Part shown: positions 47,703-55,797 of the stretch, piece after piece
How positions within the stretch are numbered: the first letter of the stretch is position 1
Layout: each line of letters begins with the position of its first letter
Source: Azotobacter beijerinckii
Lineage (GTDB): Bacteria > Pseudomonadota > Gammaproteobacteria > Pseudomonadales > Pseudomonadaceae
Direction: 5' to 3'
Assembly (NCBI RefSeq): GCF_900110885.1
Contig: NZ_FOFJ01000003.1
Location: forward strand, 62,001-126,000
DNA: 64,000 nt
The notes under the pieces: model-generated
Told to the model about the DNA's origin: nothing
The model's input: only the letters and a program-made list of their open reading frames with translations
Database searches by the model: none
Translations under genes and position numbers: made by a program

Positions 47703-48281
47703 ATGACCATCAGAACCTTCCAGGGCCTCACCCCGACGCTGGGCGAACGGGTCTTCGTCGATCCCTCCGCCGTGGTGCTCGGCGACGTGGCGATCGGCGA
47801 CGACAGTTCGGTCTGGCCGCAGGTGGCGATCCGCGGCGACATGCACCGCATCCGCATCGGCGCGCGGACCAGCATCCAGGACGGCAGCGTACTGCACATC
47901 ACCCATGCCAGCGCGTACAAGCCGAACGGCTTTCCCCTGGAAATCGGCGACGACGTCACCGTCGGCCATAAGGTGACCCTGCACGGCTGCCGGATCGGCA
48001 ACCGCGTGCTGGTCGGCATGGGCGCCATCGTGCTGGACGGCGCGGTGGTCGAGGACGAGGTGATCATCGGCGCCGGCAGCCTGGTGCCGCCGGGCAAGAC
48101 CCTGGAGAGCGGCTACCTGTACGTCGGCAGCCCGGTCAAGCAGGCCCGCCCGCTGAACGACCAGGAGCGCGGCTTCTTCCGCTACAGCGCCGACAACTAC
48201 GTGCGCCTGAAGGACCAGTACCTGGCCGAGAACTACCTGCCGCTGAAGGAGCCGCACCTGGCCGAGGATCACGAGGACTGA
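47703..48281 (+). CDS. gamma-carbonic anhydrase family protein
   Basis: A 192-residue left-handed beta-helix protein of the gamma-carbonic anhydrase family. The hexapeptide repeats run VVLGDVAIGDDSSVWPQVAIRGD to ILGA-type turns. Zinc-ligand histidines occur in HITHAS and VGHKVTLHGC. The C-terminal helix ends in PHLAEDHED. Many bacterial members bind zinc but have low or unproved activity. The gene is alone, 71 bp after the TonB receptor gene. Confidence 0.9.
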   Translation: MTIRTFQGLTPTLGERVFVDPSAVVLGDVAIGDDSSVWPQVAIRGDMHRIRIGARTSIQDGSVLHITHASAYKPNGFPLEIGDDVTVGHKVTLHGCRIGNRVLVGMGAIVLDGAVVEDEVIIGAGSLVPPGKTLESGYLYVGSPVKQARPLNDQERGFFRYSADNYVRLKDQYLAENYLPLKEPHLAEDHED

Positions 48282-48300
48282 GGCGGCGCCAGCCGCAGGG

Positions 48301-48322
48301 CCGCCCGGAACCGACCGGGCGG
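48301..48322. terminator. hairpin between convergent genes
   Basis: CCGCCCGG, a 6-nt loop and CCGGGCGG form an 8-bp stem between the convergent gamma-carbonic anhydrase and DUF1161 genes. No T-run follows, so a terminator role is only likely from position. Confidence 0.4.
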
Positions 48323-48327
48323 GCTAT

Positions 48328-48615
48328 TCAGTCCTTGGCCGGCTTCGGTGCGGGGGCCGGGGCGGCGGTGTCGCTCCGGCGGACGCCGTCGTTGCGCTGG
48401 TAGATGATCTTCTTGCTGCCGCCGGCGCAGCTGCCGACCACCAGGTTGCGGTCGGTGACGTCCGCGTTGGGCACGATCTCCAGGGTATAGGAAGCCACGC
48501 CGGCGGCCTGGACCTTCACCTCGATCTCCTCCTTGAGCTTCTCGCACGACTTGGTCGCCGCCAGCAGCGGGGCGCTCAGCAGGCAGAGCGAGAGGGCAAG
48601 GCAGCTTCTGTTCAT
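48328..48615 (-). CDS. DUF1161 domain protein
   Basis: A 95-residue secreted protein with a signal peptide (LALSLCLLSAPLLAATK) and the DUF1161 pattern CEKLKEEIEVKVQAAGVASYTLEIV, ending in the GSCAGGSKKIIYQR segment with two conserved Cys. A Pro/Ala-rich tail follows. Its ATG overlaps the stop of the upstream aminopeptidase-like gene by 4 bp (ATGA). The function is unknown. Confidence 0.85.
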   Translation of the reverse strand: MNRSCLALSLCLLSAPLLAATKSCEKLKEEIEVKVQAAGVASYTLEIVPNADVTDRNLVVGSCAGGSKKIIYQRNDGVRRSDTAAPAPAPKPAKD

Positions 48616-49712
48616 CGGTTGTCCTCCTGGGTGACGATGGCGGGCGACGCGGCTTCCTGCAGCGCCGCCAGATGCCGTTCGCGCGCGGCGGCGGGCAGAT
48701 GCGCCAGGCGCTCGGTTTCGACATAAAAGCGTGGCCAATCTTCGCCGGCGCGGCGGAATATTTCCGCGAAGGCCGGCACCCAGCCGTCGTACAGGCCGAA
48801 CGGCAGCAGCTTGGCGTTGTTCAGCGGTCCCTCGATCCAGGCATCGTAGCGCCGTTCGCCCTGCCACTCGCCATCGCGCAGCGTCCAGTAGCGCCGGCGC
48901 AGCGCGTCGAACTCGGCCGCCTTGCGCCGGCGCATCTCGCTCGCCGGCAGGCCGCTGGCGTAGAGCGCGCGCAGGCGCTCGCGGGTCTCCAGGACCAGGC
49001 GGGTGAACTGCTCGTCCCGCCGCGCGCGGCGTTCGTCCGGCGGCGGCAGGCCGCGGCTGGCATGCCACTGGCGCAAGCCTTCGCGCTCGACGAAGCTGGC
49101 GAAGGACTCGTTGAAAGCGCTGTCGTCCGGCACGTAGAGCCGCTGGTGCGCCAGTTCGTGGAAGATCAGCGCGGCCAGGGCATCGTCGCCGTGGCGCAGC
49201 ATGCCGGCGAGGATCGGATCGGCGAACCAGCCGAGGGTGGAGTAGGCCTCCACCGGGCCGATGAAGGTGTCCAGCCCCTCCTGGCGCAGCAGCGCCGCCG
49301 CGCCGCGCGCCCGGCCGGGCTGGTAGTAGCCGCGGTAGGCCACGCAGCCGGCGATCGGGAAGCAGTGGCTGAGCGCGTCCACCGAGAACTCCCCGGTGGC
49401 GAAGACGTTCCAGACCACATGGGGCCGGCCGAGGTCGGCGTAGAGGCGGTAGCTGTCGTTGTCCGGCAGGCCGAGTCGCGCGCTGGCGAAGGCGCGGGCT
49501 TCCTGGGCATGGGCAAGACGCTGGCGCAGCGCGGGGTCGCGGGCCGGATCGGCGACCACCGCGGCGACCGGTTCGCGGCGGCGCAACAGCTCGAACTGAC
49601 CGGCGGCCAGGTGGCGGTAATAGTCGAAACCGGAACAGCCGTTCAGACAAACGGCTAGCAACAGGGGAACCCCGCGCAGGGTAAGGTTGTCGAGTGAGCT
49701 GAAAAATTTCAT
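48612..49712 (-). CDS. aminopeptidase-type lipoprotein
   Basis: A 366-residue precursor with a lipobox (LAVCLNGCSGFDYY). The body carries a zinc metallopeptidase-like motif (ALIFHELAHQRLYV, H-E-x-x-H) followed by FNESFASFVEREGLRQW. A conserved STLGWFADPILAGMLRHG lies before it. This matches the putative aminopeptidase family (DUF2265 type) of proteobacteria. The peptide substrate is unknown. It is co-transcribed with the DUF1161 gene. Confidence 0.83.
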   Translation of the reverse strand: MKFFSSLDNLTLRGVPLLLAVCLNGCSGFDYYRHLAAGQFELLRRREPVAAVVADPARDPALRQRLAHAQEARAFASARLGLPDNDSYRLYADLGRPHVVWNVFATGEFSVDALSHCFPIAGCVAYRGYYQPGRARGAAALLRQEGLDTFIGPVEAYSTLGWFADPILAGMLRHGDDALAALIFHELAHQRLYVPDDSAFNESFASFVEREGLRQWHASRGLPPPDERRARRDEQFTRLVLETRERLRALYASGLPASEMRRRKAAEFDALRRRYWTLRDGEWQGERRYDAWIEGPLNNAKLLPFGLYDGWVPAFAEIFRRAGEDWPRFYVETERLAHLPAAARERHLAALQEAASPAIVTQEDNR

Positions 49713-49888
49713 CCGGCGAACCCAGTGGGCCTGAAGGTGTTCAAGGGAAGGACCGCGAGCGGCTCGCTCGCCCAGGCAGGGAGTGTACAGGCAGCCGACG
49801 GATAATCCCGGGCTTCGATGCGGCGCGAGCCGGTCCGGCGTGTCCAGTCCCCACCCGTTCCACAACCACGACCACCCGGAGCCTCCTC

Positions 49889-50308
49889 ATGCGCATTATC
49901 CCCCTGCTTCCCTGTCTGCTGGCACTTGGCGGCTGCAATATGCTGATGCCGCGGCACGACCCCGGCAAGGCCTGGATCGAGCTGAATCCGCAGGTACCCC
50001 ACTCGCTGCGCGCCGCCGAGCTGGACAAGAAGGTGCTGGACGACCATCGCTTCTTCCAGGTCAGCCCCGGCGCCCACGAGCTGGGCATGCGCTACCGCTT
50101 CGAGGTGTCGGGCAGCAACATCGGCCCGGGCAGCGCGCCCTACGAGCGCAACTGCCTGATTCGCCTGAGCTACAAGGACTTCACCGCCGGCCGGCGGTAT
50201 AGTCTGGAGGTTGGCGAAGTCGGTTTCCGGCCCTGGGCCAAGCTCTACGACGACCGTCGCCAGGTGGTGGCGAGCGGTCGGGAGAGCGGCTGCAGCAGCG
50301 GAGCCTGA
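49889..50308 (+). CDS. lipoprotein, first of a tandem paralogous pair
   Basis: A 139-residue lipoprotein precursor (lipobox LLALGGCNML). The mature part contains KAWIELNPQVPHSLRAAELDKK, HRFFQVSPGAHELGMRY and NCLIRLSYKDFTAGRRYSLEV, ending in a lone Cys. The next gene has the same order of motifs, so this is a duplicated pair. The function is unknown; an envelope location is likely. Confidence 0.78.
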   Translation: MRIIPLLPCLLALGGCNMLMPRHDPGKAWIELNPQVPHSLRAAELDKKVLDDHRFFQVSPGAHELGMRYRFEVSGSNIGPGSAPYERNCLIRLSYKDFTAGRRYSLEVGEVGFRPWAKLYDDRRQVVASGRESGCSSGA

Positions 50309-50337
50309 CGCCTCGCCGCCTTCCCGCGAGGCTACCC

Positions 50338-50751
50338 ATGCACCCACGACTGTCCTGGCTGACCATCCTCCTGCTGCTGTCCGCCTGCGCCGGCCCGCTG
50401 CCCGACCCGGACCCGAAGATGGCCTGGGTCGAGCTGGAGGCCCGCGAGGTGACCAGTCTGCTGATGGCCGAGCGGCTGGACGGCCAGCGGCTGGACGACG
50501 GCCGCTATTTCCAGGTCGCCCCCGGCGCCCACGATCTGGAGACGATTTACCGCTATTACTACGGCAATACGATGGGCCGCAATACGCTGCCGCTTGCCTG
50601 CCTGCTGCGCCTGCGCTACCCCGACTTCGCCGCCGGACAACGCTACCGGCTGAAGGTCTGGGCCCAGGGCACCCAGATCCAGGGCGAACTCCACGACGCC
50701 GCGGGGCAGCAGCTGGCCGAGATCGAGGTGCTGAGCTGCGGGTTTTACTAA
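50338..50751 (+). CDS. lipoprotein, second of a tandem paralogous pair
   Basis: A 137-residue lipoprotein precursor (lipobox LLLLSACAGP). Motifs match the upstream gene in order: MAWVELEAREVTSLLMAERLDG, GRYFQVAPGAHDLETIYRY, CLLRLRYPDFAAGQRYRLKV and a final Cys (LSCGFY). Overall identity is moderate, so the duplication is old. The gap of 29 bp suggests one transcript. Confidence 0.78.
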   Translation: MHPRLSWLTILLLLSACAGPLPDPDPKMAWVELEAREVTSLLMAERLDGQRLDDGRYFQVAPGAHDLETIYRYYYGNTMGRNTLPLACLLRLRYPDFAAGQRYRLKVWAQGTQIQGELHDAAGQQLAEIEVLSCGFY

Positions 50752-50765
50752 ACACGCGCACTCCG

Positions 50766-51758
50766 CTAGTCGGCGCACTCGCCGCACAGATCCCGCGCCA
50801 GCCAGTACTCCGCCTCGTCCGCCGAGAGACCGGCGCCGAGCAGGGCGAACAGCTTGCCGAGCGCGGCCTCGCGGGTCATGCCGTCGCCGCCGACCAGTCC
50901 GGCATCGCGCAGGGCGTTGCCGGCGGCATAGACGCCGAATGCCACATGGCCGTGGGGACACTGGCTGATGGCGAGCAGCACCGTGCCGCGCCGGCGGGCC
51001 TCGCGCAGCACCTCGAGCAGTTCGGTGTCGTCCGAAGGGCCGGTGCCGCTGCCGTAGCACTCCAGCACCAGGCCCTGCACGCCGCTGCCGAGCAGGGCGC
51101 GCAGCTGCGCCGCCTGCAGGCCGGGGAACAGCGGCAGCACGGCGAGGTTCACCGGGCGGCGAATCCGCCGGTAGTCGAGTTCGGCGGGCAGGGCGGCGAC
51201 GCGTTCGCCGTGGCGCTGGCGCGGCAGTTCGGCAAAAGCCTCGAGGGTCGCGCTGCCCAGCTTGCCGGCGCGGGCGCCGTGCAGCAGGCGGCCGCCGAAG
51301 TAGAGGTGCACGCCGGGCGCCACGCCTTGGGCGAGGGCGTCCAGGGCGCCGAACAGGTTGTCCCAGGCGTCGCTGCCCGGAGCGTCCGCCGGCCGCATGG
51401 CGCCGGTCAGCACCACCGGCACGCCCAGGCCGAGCAGCAGGAAGCTCAGCGCCGCGGCGCTGTAGGCCAGGGTGTCGGTACCGTGCAGCAACAGCACGGC
51501 GTCGCAGCCGTCTTCCTCCACCGCGGCGACGATCGCGTCGCACAGGGCCAGCCAGTGGCGCTGAGTCATGTTGGCGCTGTCGATCGGCGGCAGCAGCTCG
51601 CGGTAGTGCCACGCCGGCACCTCGCGTTGCGGCTCGCTGGCCAGCCGGGCACGCAGGCGGACATCGAAGCCGGCGGCCGGCACCATCCCCTGCGCGCTGG
51701 CCTGCATGCCGATGGTGCCGCCGCTGTAGAGGATCATGAGTCGATCGGTCGCGGACAT
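50766..51758 (-). CDS. ansA: L-asparaginase (type I-like)
   Basis: Hydrolyses asparagine to aspartate and ammonia. The 330-residue cytoplasmic enzyme has the two catalytic Thr motifs LMILYSGGTIGMQ (about residue 15) and LLLHGTDTLAYSAAALSF (about 95), with VVLTGAMRPADAPGSDAWDN. No signal peptide is present. It is transcribed alone, divergent from purE. Confidence 0.9.
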   Translation of the reverse strand: MSATDRLMILYSGGTIGMQASAQGMVPAAGFDVRLRARLASEPQREVPAWHYRELLPPIDSANMTQRHWLALCDAIVAAVEEDGCDAVLLLHGTDTLAYSAAALSFLLLGLGVPVVLTGAMRPADAPGSDAWDNLFGALDALAQGVAPGVHLYFGGRLLHGARAGKLGSATLEAFAELPRQRHGERVAALPAELDYRRIRRPVNLAVLPLFPGLQAAQLRALLGSGVQGLVLECYGSGTGPSDDTELLEVLREARRRGTVLLAISQCPHGHVAFGVYAAGNALRDAGLVGGDGMTREAALGKLFALLGAGLSADEAEYWLARDLCGECAD

Positions 51759-51841
51759 GGTCTGATCTCGGGTGTGTGGAACGCTCATGGTAGCCCGGAC
51801 GGAAGGCCCATGCGCTTGCACTCCCGCGCCCGGCTTTGGGG

Positions 51842-51936
51842 TATACTTCGTCGCTTGATAACGCGCCCCCTCGCAGCCCGAGGCGGCTCGCACCCCCCGC
51901 CAAGCCACGCCCTGCCAGCGTGGCTTGTTGTTTTTT
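51842..51936 (+). promoter_or_regulatory. purE promoter and leader with intrinsic terminator
   Basis: A -10 box TATACT lies at 51842-51847. A leader of about 50 nt rich in C and G follows. Then comes a perfect 10-bp stem CAAGCCACGC / GCGTGGCTTG (51901-51910 with 51918-51927) followed by TTGTTTTTT. The terminator lies before, not after, the purE coding region and is 36 bp from its start. This is the layout of a transcription attenuator; the ligand or effector cannot be read from the sequence. Confidence 0.65.
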
Positions 51937-51971
51937 GACGCGCCTGCGGGCGCCAACGAAGAGGCACGACG

Positions 51972-52463
51972 ATGAGCGCACTGGTAGGCGTGATCATGGG
52001 TTCCAAGTCCGACTGGAGCACCCTCAGTCACACCGTGGAGATGCTGGACAAGCTGGGCATCCCCAACGAGGTCAAGGTGGTTTCCGCCCACCGCACCCCG
52101 GATCTGCTCTTCCAGTACGCCGAACAGGCCGAGTCCCGCGGCATCCGGGTGATCATCGCGGGGGCCGGCGGCGCCGCCCACCTGCCGGGCATGTGCGCGG
52201 CCAAGACCCACCTGCCGGTACTCGGCGTGCCGGTGCAGTCGTCGATGCTTTCCGGGGTCGATTCGCTGCTCTCCATCGTGCAGATGCCGGCCGGCGTACC
52301 GGTCGCCACCCTGGCCATCGGCAAGGCCGGCGCGGTCAACGCCGCGCTGCTCGCCGCGAGCATCCTCGGCGCCAGTCACCCGCAGTTCCACGCGGCGCTC
52401 AAGCGCTTTCGCGACGAGCAGACCCGCACCGTGCTCGACAATCCGGACCCGCGCGAAGCGTGA
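51972..52463 (+). CDS. purE: N5-carboxyaminoimidazole ribonucleotide mutase
   Basis: Converts N5-CAIR to CAIR in purine synthesis. The 163-residue protein begins with [14 protein letters not shown] and has the family motifs [29 protein letters not shown] and LPVLGVPV. It lies 16 bp before purK, forming the usual purEK operon. Expression probably depends on the leader terminator upstream. Confidence 0.96.
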   Translation: MSALVGVIMGSKSDWSTLSHTVEMLDKLGIPNEVKVVSAHRTPDLLFQYAEQAESRGIRVIIAGAGGAAHLPGMCAAKTHLPVLGVPVQSSMLSGVDSLLSIVQMPAGVPVATLAIGKAGAVNAALLAASILGASHPQFHAALKRFRDEQTRTVLDNPDPREA

Positions 52464-52479
52464 GCAAGGGGGCCTAGAC

Positions 52480-53562
52480 ATGAAGATCGGCGTGATCGGT
52501 GGCGGCCAGCTGGGCCGCATGCTGGCCCTGGCGGGCACTCCGCTGGGCATGAACTTCGCCTTCCTCGACCCGGCGCCGGATGCCTGCGCCGCCGCCCTCG
52601 GCGAGCACATCCGCGCCGACTACGGCGACCAGGACCACCTGCGCCAGCTGGCCGACGAGGTCGATCTGGTCACCTTCGAGTTCGAGAGCGTGCCGGCCGA
52701 GACCGTGGCCTTCCTTTCCCAGTTCGTTCCCGTCTATCCCTCCGCCGAGTCGCTGCGCATCGCCCGCGACCGCTGGTTCGAGAAGAGCCTGTTCAGGAGC
52801 CTGGGCATTCCCACCCCGGAATTCGCCAACATCCACTCGCAGGCCGACCTCGATGCCGCCGCGGCCGAGATCGGCCTGCCGGCGGTGCTCAAGACCCGCA
52901 CCCTGGGCTACGACGGCAAGGGCCAGAAGATCCTGCGCAAGCCCGAGGACGTCGCCGGCGCCTTCGCCGAACTGGGCAGCGTGCCGTGCATCCTCGAAGG
53001 CTTCGTGCCCTTCACCGGCGAGGTGTCGCTGGTCGCCGTGCGCGGCCGCGACGGCGAGACGCGCTTCTACCCGCTGGTGCACAACACCCACGAGGCCGGC
53101 ATCCTGCGCCTGTCGGTGGCCAGCAGCGAACACCCGCTGCAGGCGCTGGCCGAGGACTACGTCGGCCGCGTGCTGGAGAAGCTCGACTACGTCGGCGTGC
53201 TGGCCTTCGAGTTCTTCGAGGTGGACGGCGGCCTCAAGGCCAACGAGATCGCCCCCAGGGTGCACAACTCCGGGCACTGGACCATCGAAGGCGCCGAGTG
53301 CAGCCAGTTCGAGAACCACCTGCGCGCGGTGGCCGGCCTGCCGCTGGGCTCGACCGCCAAGGTCGGCGAGAGCGCGATGCTCAACTTCATCGGCGCGGTG
53401 CCGCCGGTGGACAAGGTGGTCGCCGTCGCCGACTGCCACCTGCACCACTACGGCAAGGCCTTCAAGGCCGGCCGCAAGGTCGGCCACGCCACCCTGCGCT
53501 GCCAGGACCGGGCAACGCTCGAGGCGCGCATCCGCGAAGTCGAGGCGCTGATCGAGGGCTGA
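52480..53562 (+). CDS. purK: 5-(carboxyamino)imidazole ribonucleotide synthase
   Basis: ATP-grasp enzyme that makes N5-CAIR from AIR, ATP and bicarbonate. The 360-residue product begins MKIGVIGGGQLGRMLALAG, has LVTFEFESVPAETVAFL, the ATP-grasp lysine in RTLGYDGKGQ, and the metal-binding FFEVDGGLKANEIAPRVHNSGHWT. It is the second gene of purEK. Confidence 0.96.
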   Translation: MKIGVIGGGQLGRMLALAGTPLGMNFAFLDPAPDACAAALGEHIRADYGDQDHLRQLADEVDLVTFEFESVPAETVAFLSQFVPVYPSAESLRIARDRWFEKSLFRSLGIPTPEFANIHSQADLDAAAAEIGLPAVLKTRTLGYDGKGQKILRKPEDVAGAFAELGSVPCILEGFVPFTGEVSLVAVRGRDGETRFYPLVHNTHEAGILRLSVASSEHPLQALAEDYVGRVLEKLDYVGVLAFEFFEVDGGLKANEIAPRVHNSGHWTIEGAECSQFENHLRAVAGLPLGSTAKVGESAMLNFIGAVPPVDKVVAVADCHLHHYGKAFKAGRKVGHATLRCQDRATLEARIREVEALIEG

Positions 53563-53573
53563 GGCCCCGCGCT

Positions 53574-53689
53574 CGTAGGGTGGGTTAGCCGCCTGGCGGC
53601 ATAACCCACCAACGATGCCGCCAGGCATCGCGAGTGCCGGCCTTGCGGCCGGTCGGTGGGTTACGGCCTACGGCCTAACCCACCCTACG
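53574..53689. repeat. intergenic palindromic repeat, family 1 copy C
   Basis: Starts CGTAGGGTGGGTTAGCCGC and ends CCTAACCCACCCTACG. The inner arms GATGCCGCCAGGCATC and GGCCTTGCGGCCGG are also palindromic. It has the same family layout as 3274-3388 and 20082-20173. It lies just after purK. Confidence 0.75.
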
Positions 53690-53768
53690 GTCCTGAGCCA
53701 GCCTGCGTTGTCGCCGCGCCGTGCGGCGACTAGGCTGGAGGCAAGCTCACCCTGCGGGAACACTTGCC

Positions 53769-54014
53769 ATGGGCATCCTCGGTACCATCCTCATCGGTCT
53801 GCTGATCGGCGTGGTCGCGCGTTTCCTCAAGCCGGGCGATCAGCCGATGGGCTGGATCATGACCATCCTGCTCGGCATCGGCGGCTCGGTGGTGGCCACC
53901 TACGGCGGCCAGGCGCTGGGCATCTACCACGCCGGACAGCCGGCCGGCTTCGTCGGCGCGGTGATCGGCGCCATCCTCCTGCTGGTCATCGTCGGCTATC
54001 TGCGCAAGTCCTGA
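53769..54014 (+). CDS. GlsB/YeaQ/YmgE family membrane protein
   Basis: An 81-residue small membrane protein with three hydrophobic, Gly-rich segments: MGILGTILIGLLIGVVARFL, WIMTILLGIGGSVVATY and GFVGAVIGAILLLVIVGYL. This is the transglycosylase-associated/GlsB family, often stress-induced. Its end overlaps the 3' end of the convergent pbpG gene by 19 bp. Confidence 0.85.
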   Translation: MGILGTILIGLLIGVVARFLKPGDQPMGWIMTILLGIGGSVVATYGGQALGIYHAGQPAGFVGAVIGAILLLVIVGYLRKS

Positions 54015-54946
54015 GCGGTGGCCTCGGTCTGCCCCCACTCCAGGAGCATCTGCTGCTTGTGGCGCTTGGCGACCGGGGGAATCGGGGTGCTCTTGCCGGT
54101 TTCCAGCCAGCGCCGCACGCGAGTGGCGTCGCCGACGTGGGACTGCTTGCCGAGAGTGTTCAGCAGGACCATGGCCACCGGACGGTTCTGCACCATCGCG
54201 AGCAGCGCCAGGCAGTGGCCCGCCTCGTTGATGAAGCCGGTCTTGGTGACCTCGATGCGCCAGTCGGGGTTGCGCACCAGGGGGTTGGTGTTGTTGAAGT
54301 TCTGCACGTAGTTCGGCTCTTGGAAGCGCGCACTCTGGGTCGGCGTGGTGCTCAGCTCGCGGATCAGCGGGTACTGCCGCGCGGCCCTGAGCAGGCGCAC
54401 CAGGTCGCGGGCGGTGGAGACGTTCAGCTCCGACAGGCCGGTCGGCTCGACGAAGCGGGTGCTGCGCATCCCCAGCGCGCGAGCCTTGGCGTTCATCGCC
54501 GCGACGAAGCGCGCATGGCCGCCCGGGTAGTTGTGCGCGAGGCTCGACGCGGCGCGGTTTTCCGAGGACATCAGGGCCAGGCGCAGCATCTCCTTGCGGC
54601 TGATGCGGCTGTTGACCCGCACCCGCGAGTAGACGCCACGCAGCTCGCGGGTGTCGTAGATGAGCACCGGGATGACCTCGTCGAGCGACTGGGCGGCATC
54701 CAGGGTCACCACGGCGGTCATCAGCTTGCTGATCGAGGCGATCGGCACCACCACGTCCGGGTGGCTGGCGAACAGCTCCTGACCGCTGTTCAGATCGACC
54801 ACCAGGGCACTGGCCGAGGCTAGCTCCAGAGCGACCGGGGTTCCGGCCGAGAGGCTCTTGTCGGTAGCCTGGGCGCTGGGCATGACGGCAACGCATGCGC
54901 AGGCCAGCAATAGACCAAATATCGGGAAACGGGTTTTCATGCGCAT
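53996..54946 (-). CDS. pbpG: D-alanyl-D-alanine endopeptidase (PBP7 type)
   Basis: Periplasmic low-molecular-weight penicillin-binding protein that cleaves peptidoglycan cross-links. The 316-residue precursor has a signal peptide (FGLLLACACVAVMPSAQA). Active-site motifs are S-x-x-K in IASISKLM, S-x-N in MSSENRAAS, and K-T-G in VTKTGFINEAG. The length and the absence of a C-terminal membrane helix fit PbpG rather than DacA. The start at 54946 (MRMKTRF) is close to an alternative methionine two codons in. Confidence 0.92.
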   Translation of the reverse strand: MRMKTRFPIFGLLLACACVAVMPSAQATDKSLSAGTPVALELASASALVVDLNSGQELFASHPDVVVPIASISKLMTAVVTLDAAQSLDEVIPVLIYDTRELRGVYSRVRVNSRISRKEMLRLALMSSENRAASSLAHNYPGGHARFVAAMNAKARALGMRSTRFVEPTGLSELNVSTARDLVRLLRAARQYPLIRELSTTPTQSARFQEPNYVQNFNNTNPLVRNPDWRIEVTKTGFINEAGHCLALLAMVQNRPVAMVLLNTLGKQSHVGDATRVRRWLETGKSTPIPPVAKRHKQQMLLEWGQTEATAQDLRR

Positions 54947-55155
54947 GACTCGCCGAAAGTTCGAAAGTTGCGTGGGGGGACTGACACCAACAAGCCATTT
55001 TAATGCGGTATAGCCAAACGCCGCTGCTTTTCAATGTCGCCGGGCAAGGATGTCATGCGTTTCGTCGGCAGCCCCTCAGCAGCGCTCTTTATCGGCACTC
55101 CGCTCGATGCCATCATGCCGTTCGCTGTCCCCCCATCCATCGCCGATTCGATCCC

Positions 55156-55695
55156 ATGCGCCGACTACCGTTCCTCTTCACCCTGCTTTTCGCCAGCCCT
55201 TTCTCGCACGCCGAACCGCCGGAACTGGACTGGCTGGACATGATGCCCGCCGAGGACCGCCAGGCCTTGGAGGAGATGCCGGACATCAGCCACGACACTC
55301 CGGAGGCCGATGGCGACTTCACCGCCAAGGGCGGTCTCAAACAGAAGAGCAAAAACCTGCCGGCAGTGATGTACTCGACCAAGACGGTCGCGGAACTGAA
55401 CGGCCGGGAGATCCGCCTGGGCGGCTATCCGGTGCCGCTGGAGAGCGACGGCAAGGGGCGCAGCACCACCTTTTTCCTGGTGCCCTATCCCGGCGCCTGC
55501 ATCCACCTGCCGCCGCCGCCGCCGAACCAGATCGTCCTGGTCCGCTATCCGAAGGGCATTCGCCTGGAGGATCTCTCCGCCCCGCTATGGGTGGACGGCA
55601 GGCTCCGGCTGGAAAAGGTCAGCAACGCGCTGGCGGACGCCGCCTACGCCATCGAGGCGAGCGGGATCGAGTTGGTCGAAGAGGAAGAGATGTAG
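55156..55695 (+). CDS. DUF3299 domain secreted protein
   Basis: A 179-residue precursor with a signal peptide (LPFLFTLLFASPFSHAEPPEL). The mature protein has the DUF3299 motifs LNGREIRLGGYPVPLE and FFLVPYPGACIHLPPPPPNQ, with a conserved Cys-x-His. The function is unknown. The frame is open upstream to 55003, but the signal peptide sets the start at 55156. Confidence 0.85.
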   Translation: MRRLPFLFTLLFASPFSHAEPPELDWLDMMPAEDRQALEEMPDISHDTPEADGDFTAKGGLKQKSKNLPAVMYSTKTVAELNGREIRLGGYPVPLESDGKGRSTTFFLVPYPGACIHLPPPPPNQIVLVRYPKGIRLEDLSAPLWVDGRLRLEKVSNALADAAYAIEASGIELVEEEEM

Positions 55696-55731
55696 GCGGG
55701 AGATCGGGACGGCAGGCCGTCCTCGCGCGGG

Positions 55732-55784
55732 GCCCGGCGTGATGCCGGGCGGACCGCCGGGTGAAATCGCCTCCCTGCGATTTC
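55732..55784. terminator. two hairpins between convergent genes
   Basis: GCCCGGC-gtgat-GCCGGGC and GAAATCGC-ctccct-GCGATTTC lie in the gap between the DUF3299 gene and the oprD-type gene. Neither has a strong T-run. They probably help end both transcripts. Confidence 0.45.
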
Positions 55785-55797
55785 GCTGGGGAAGCGG

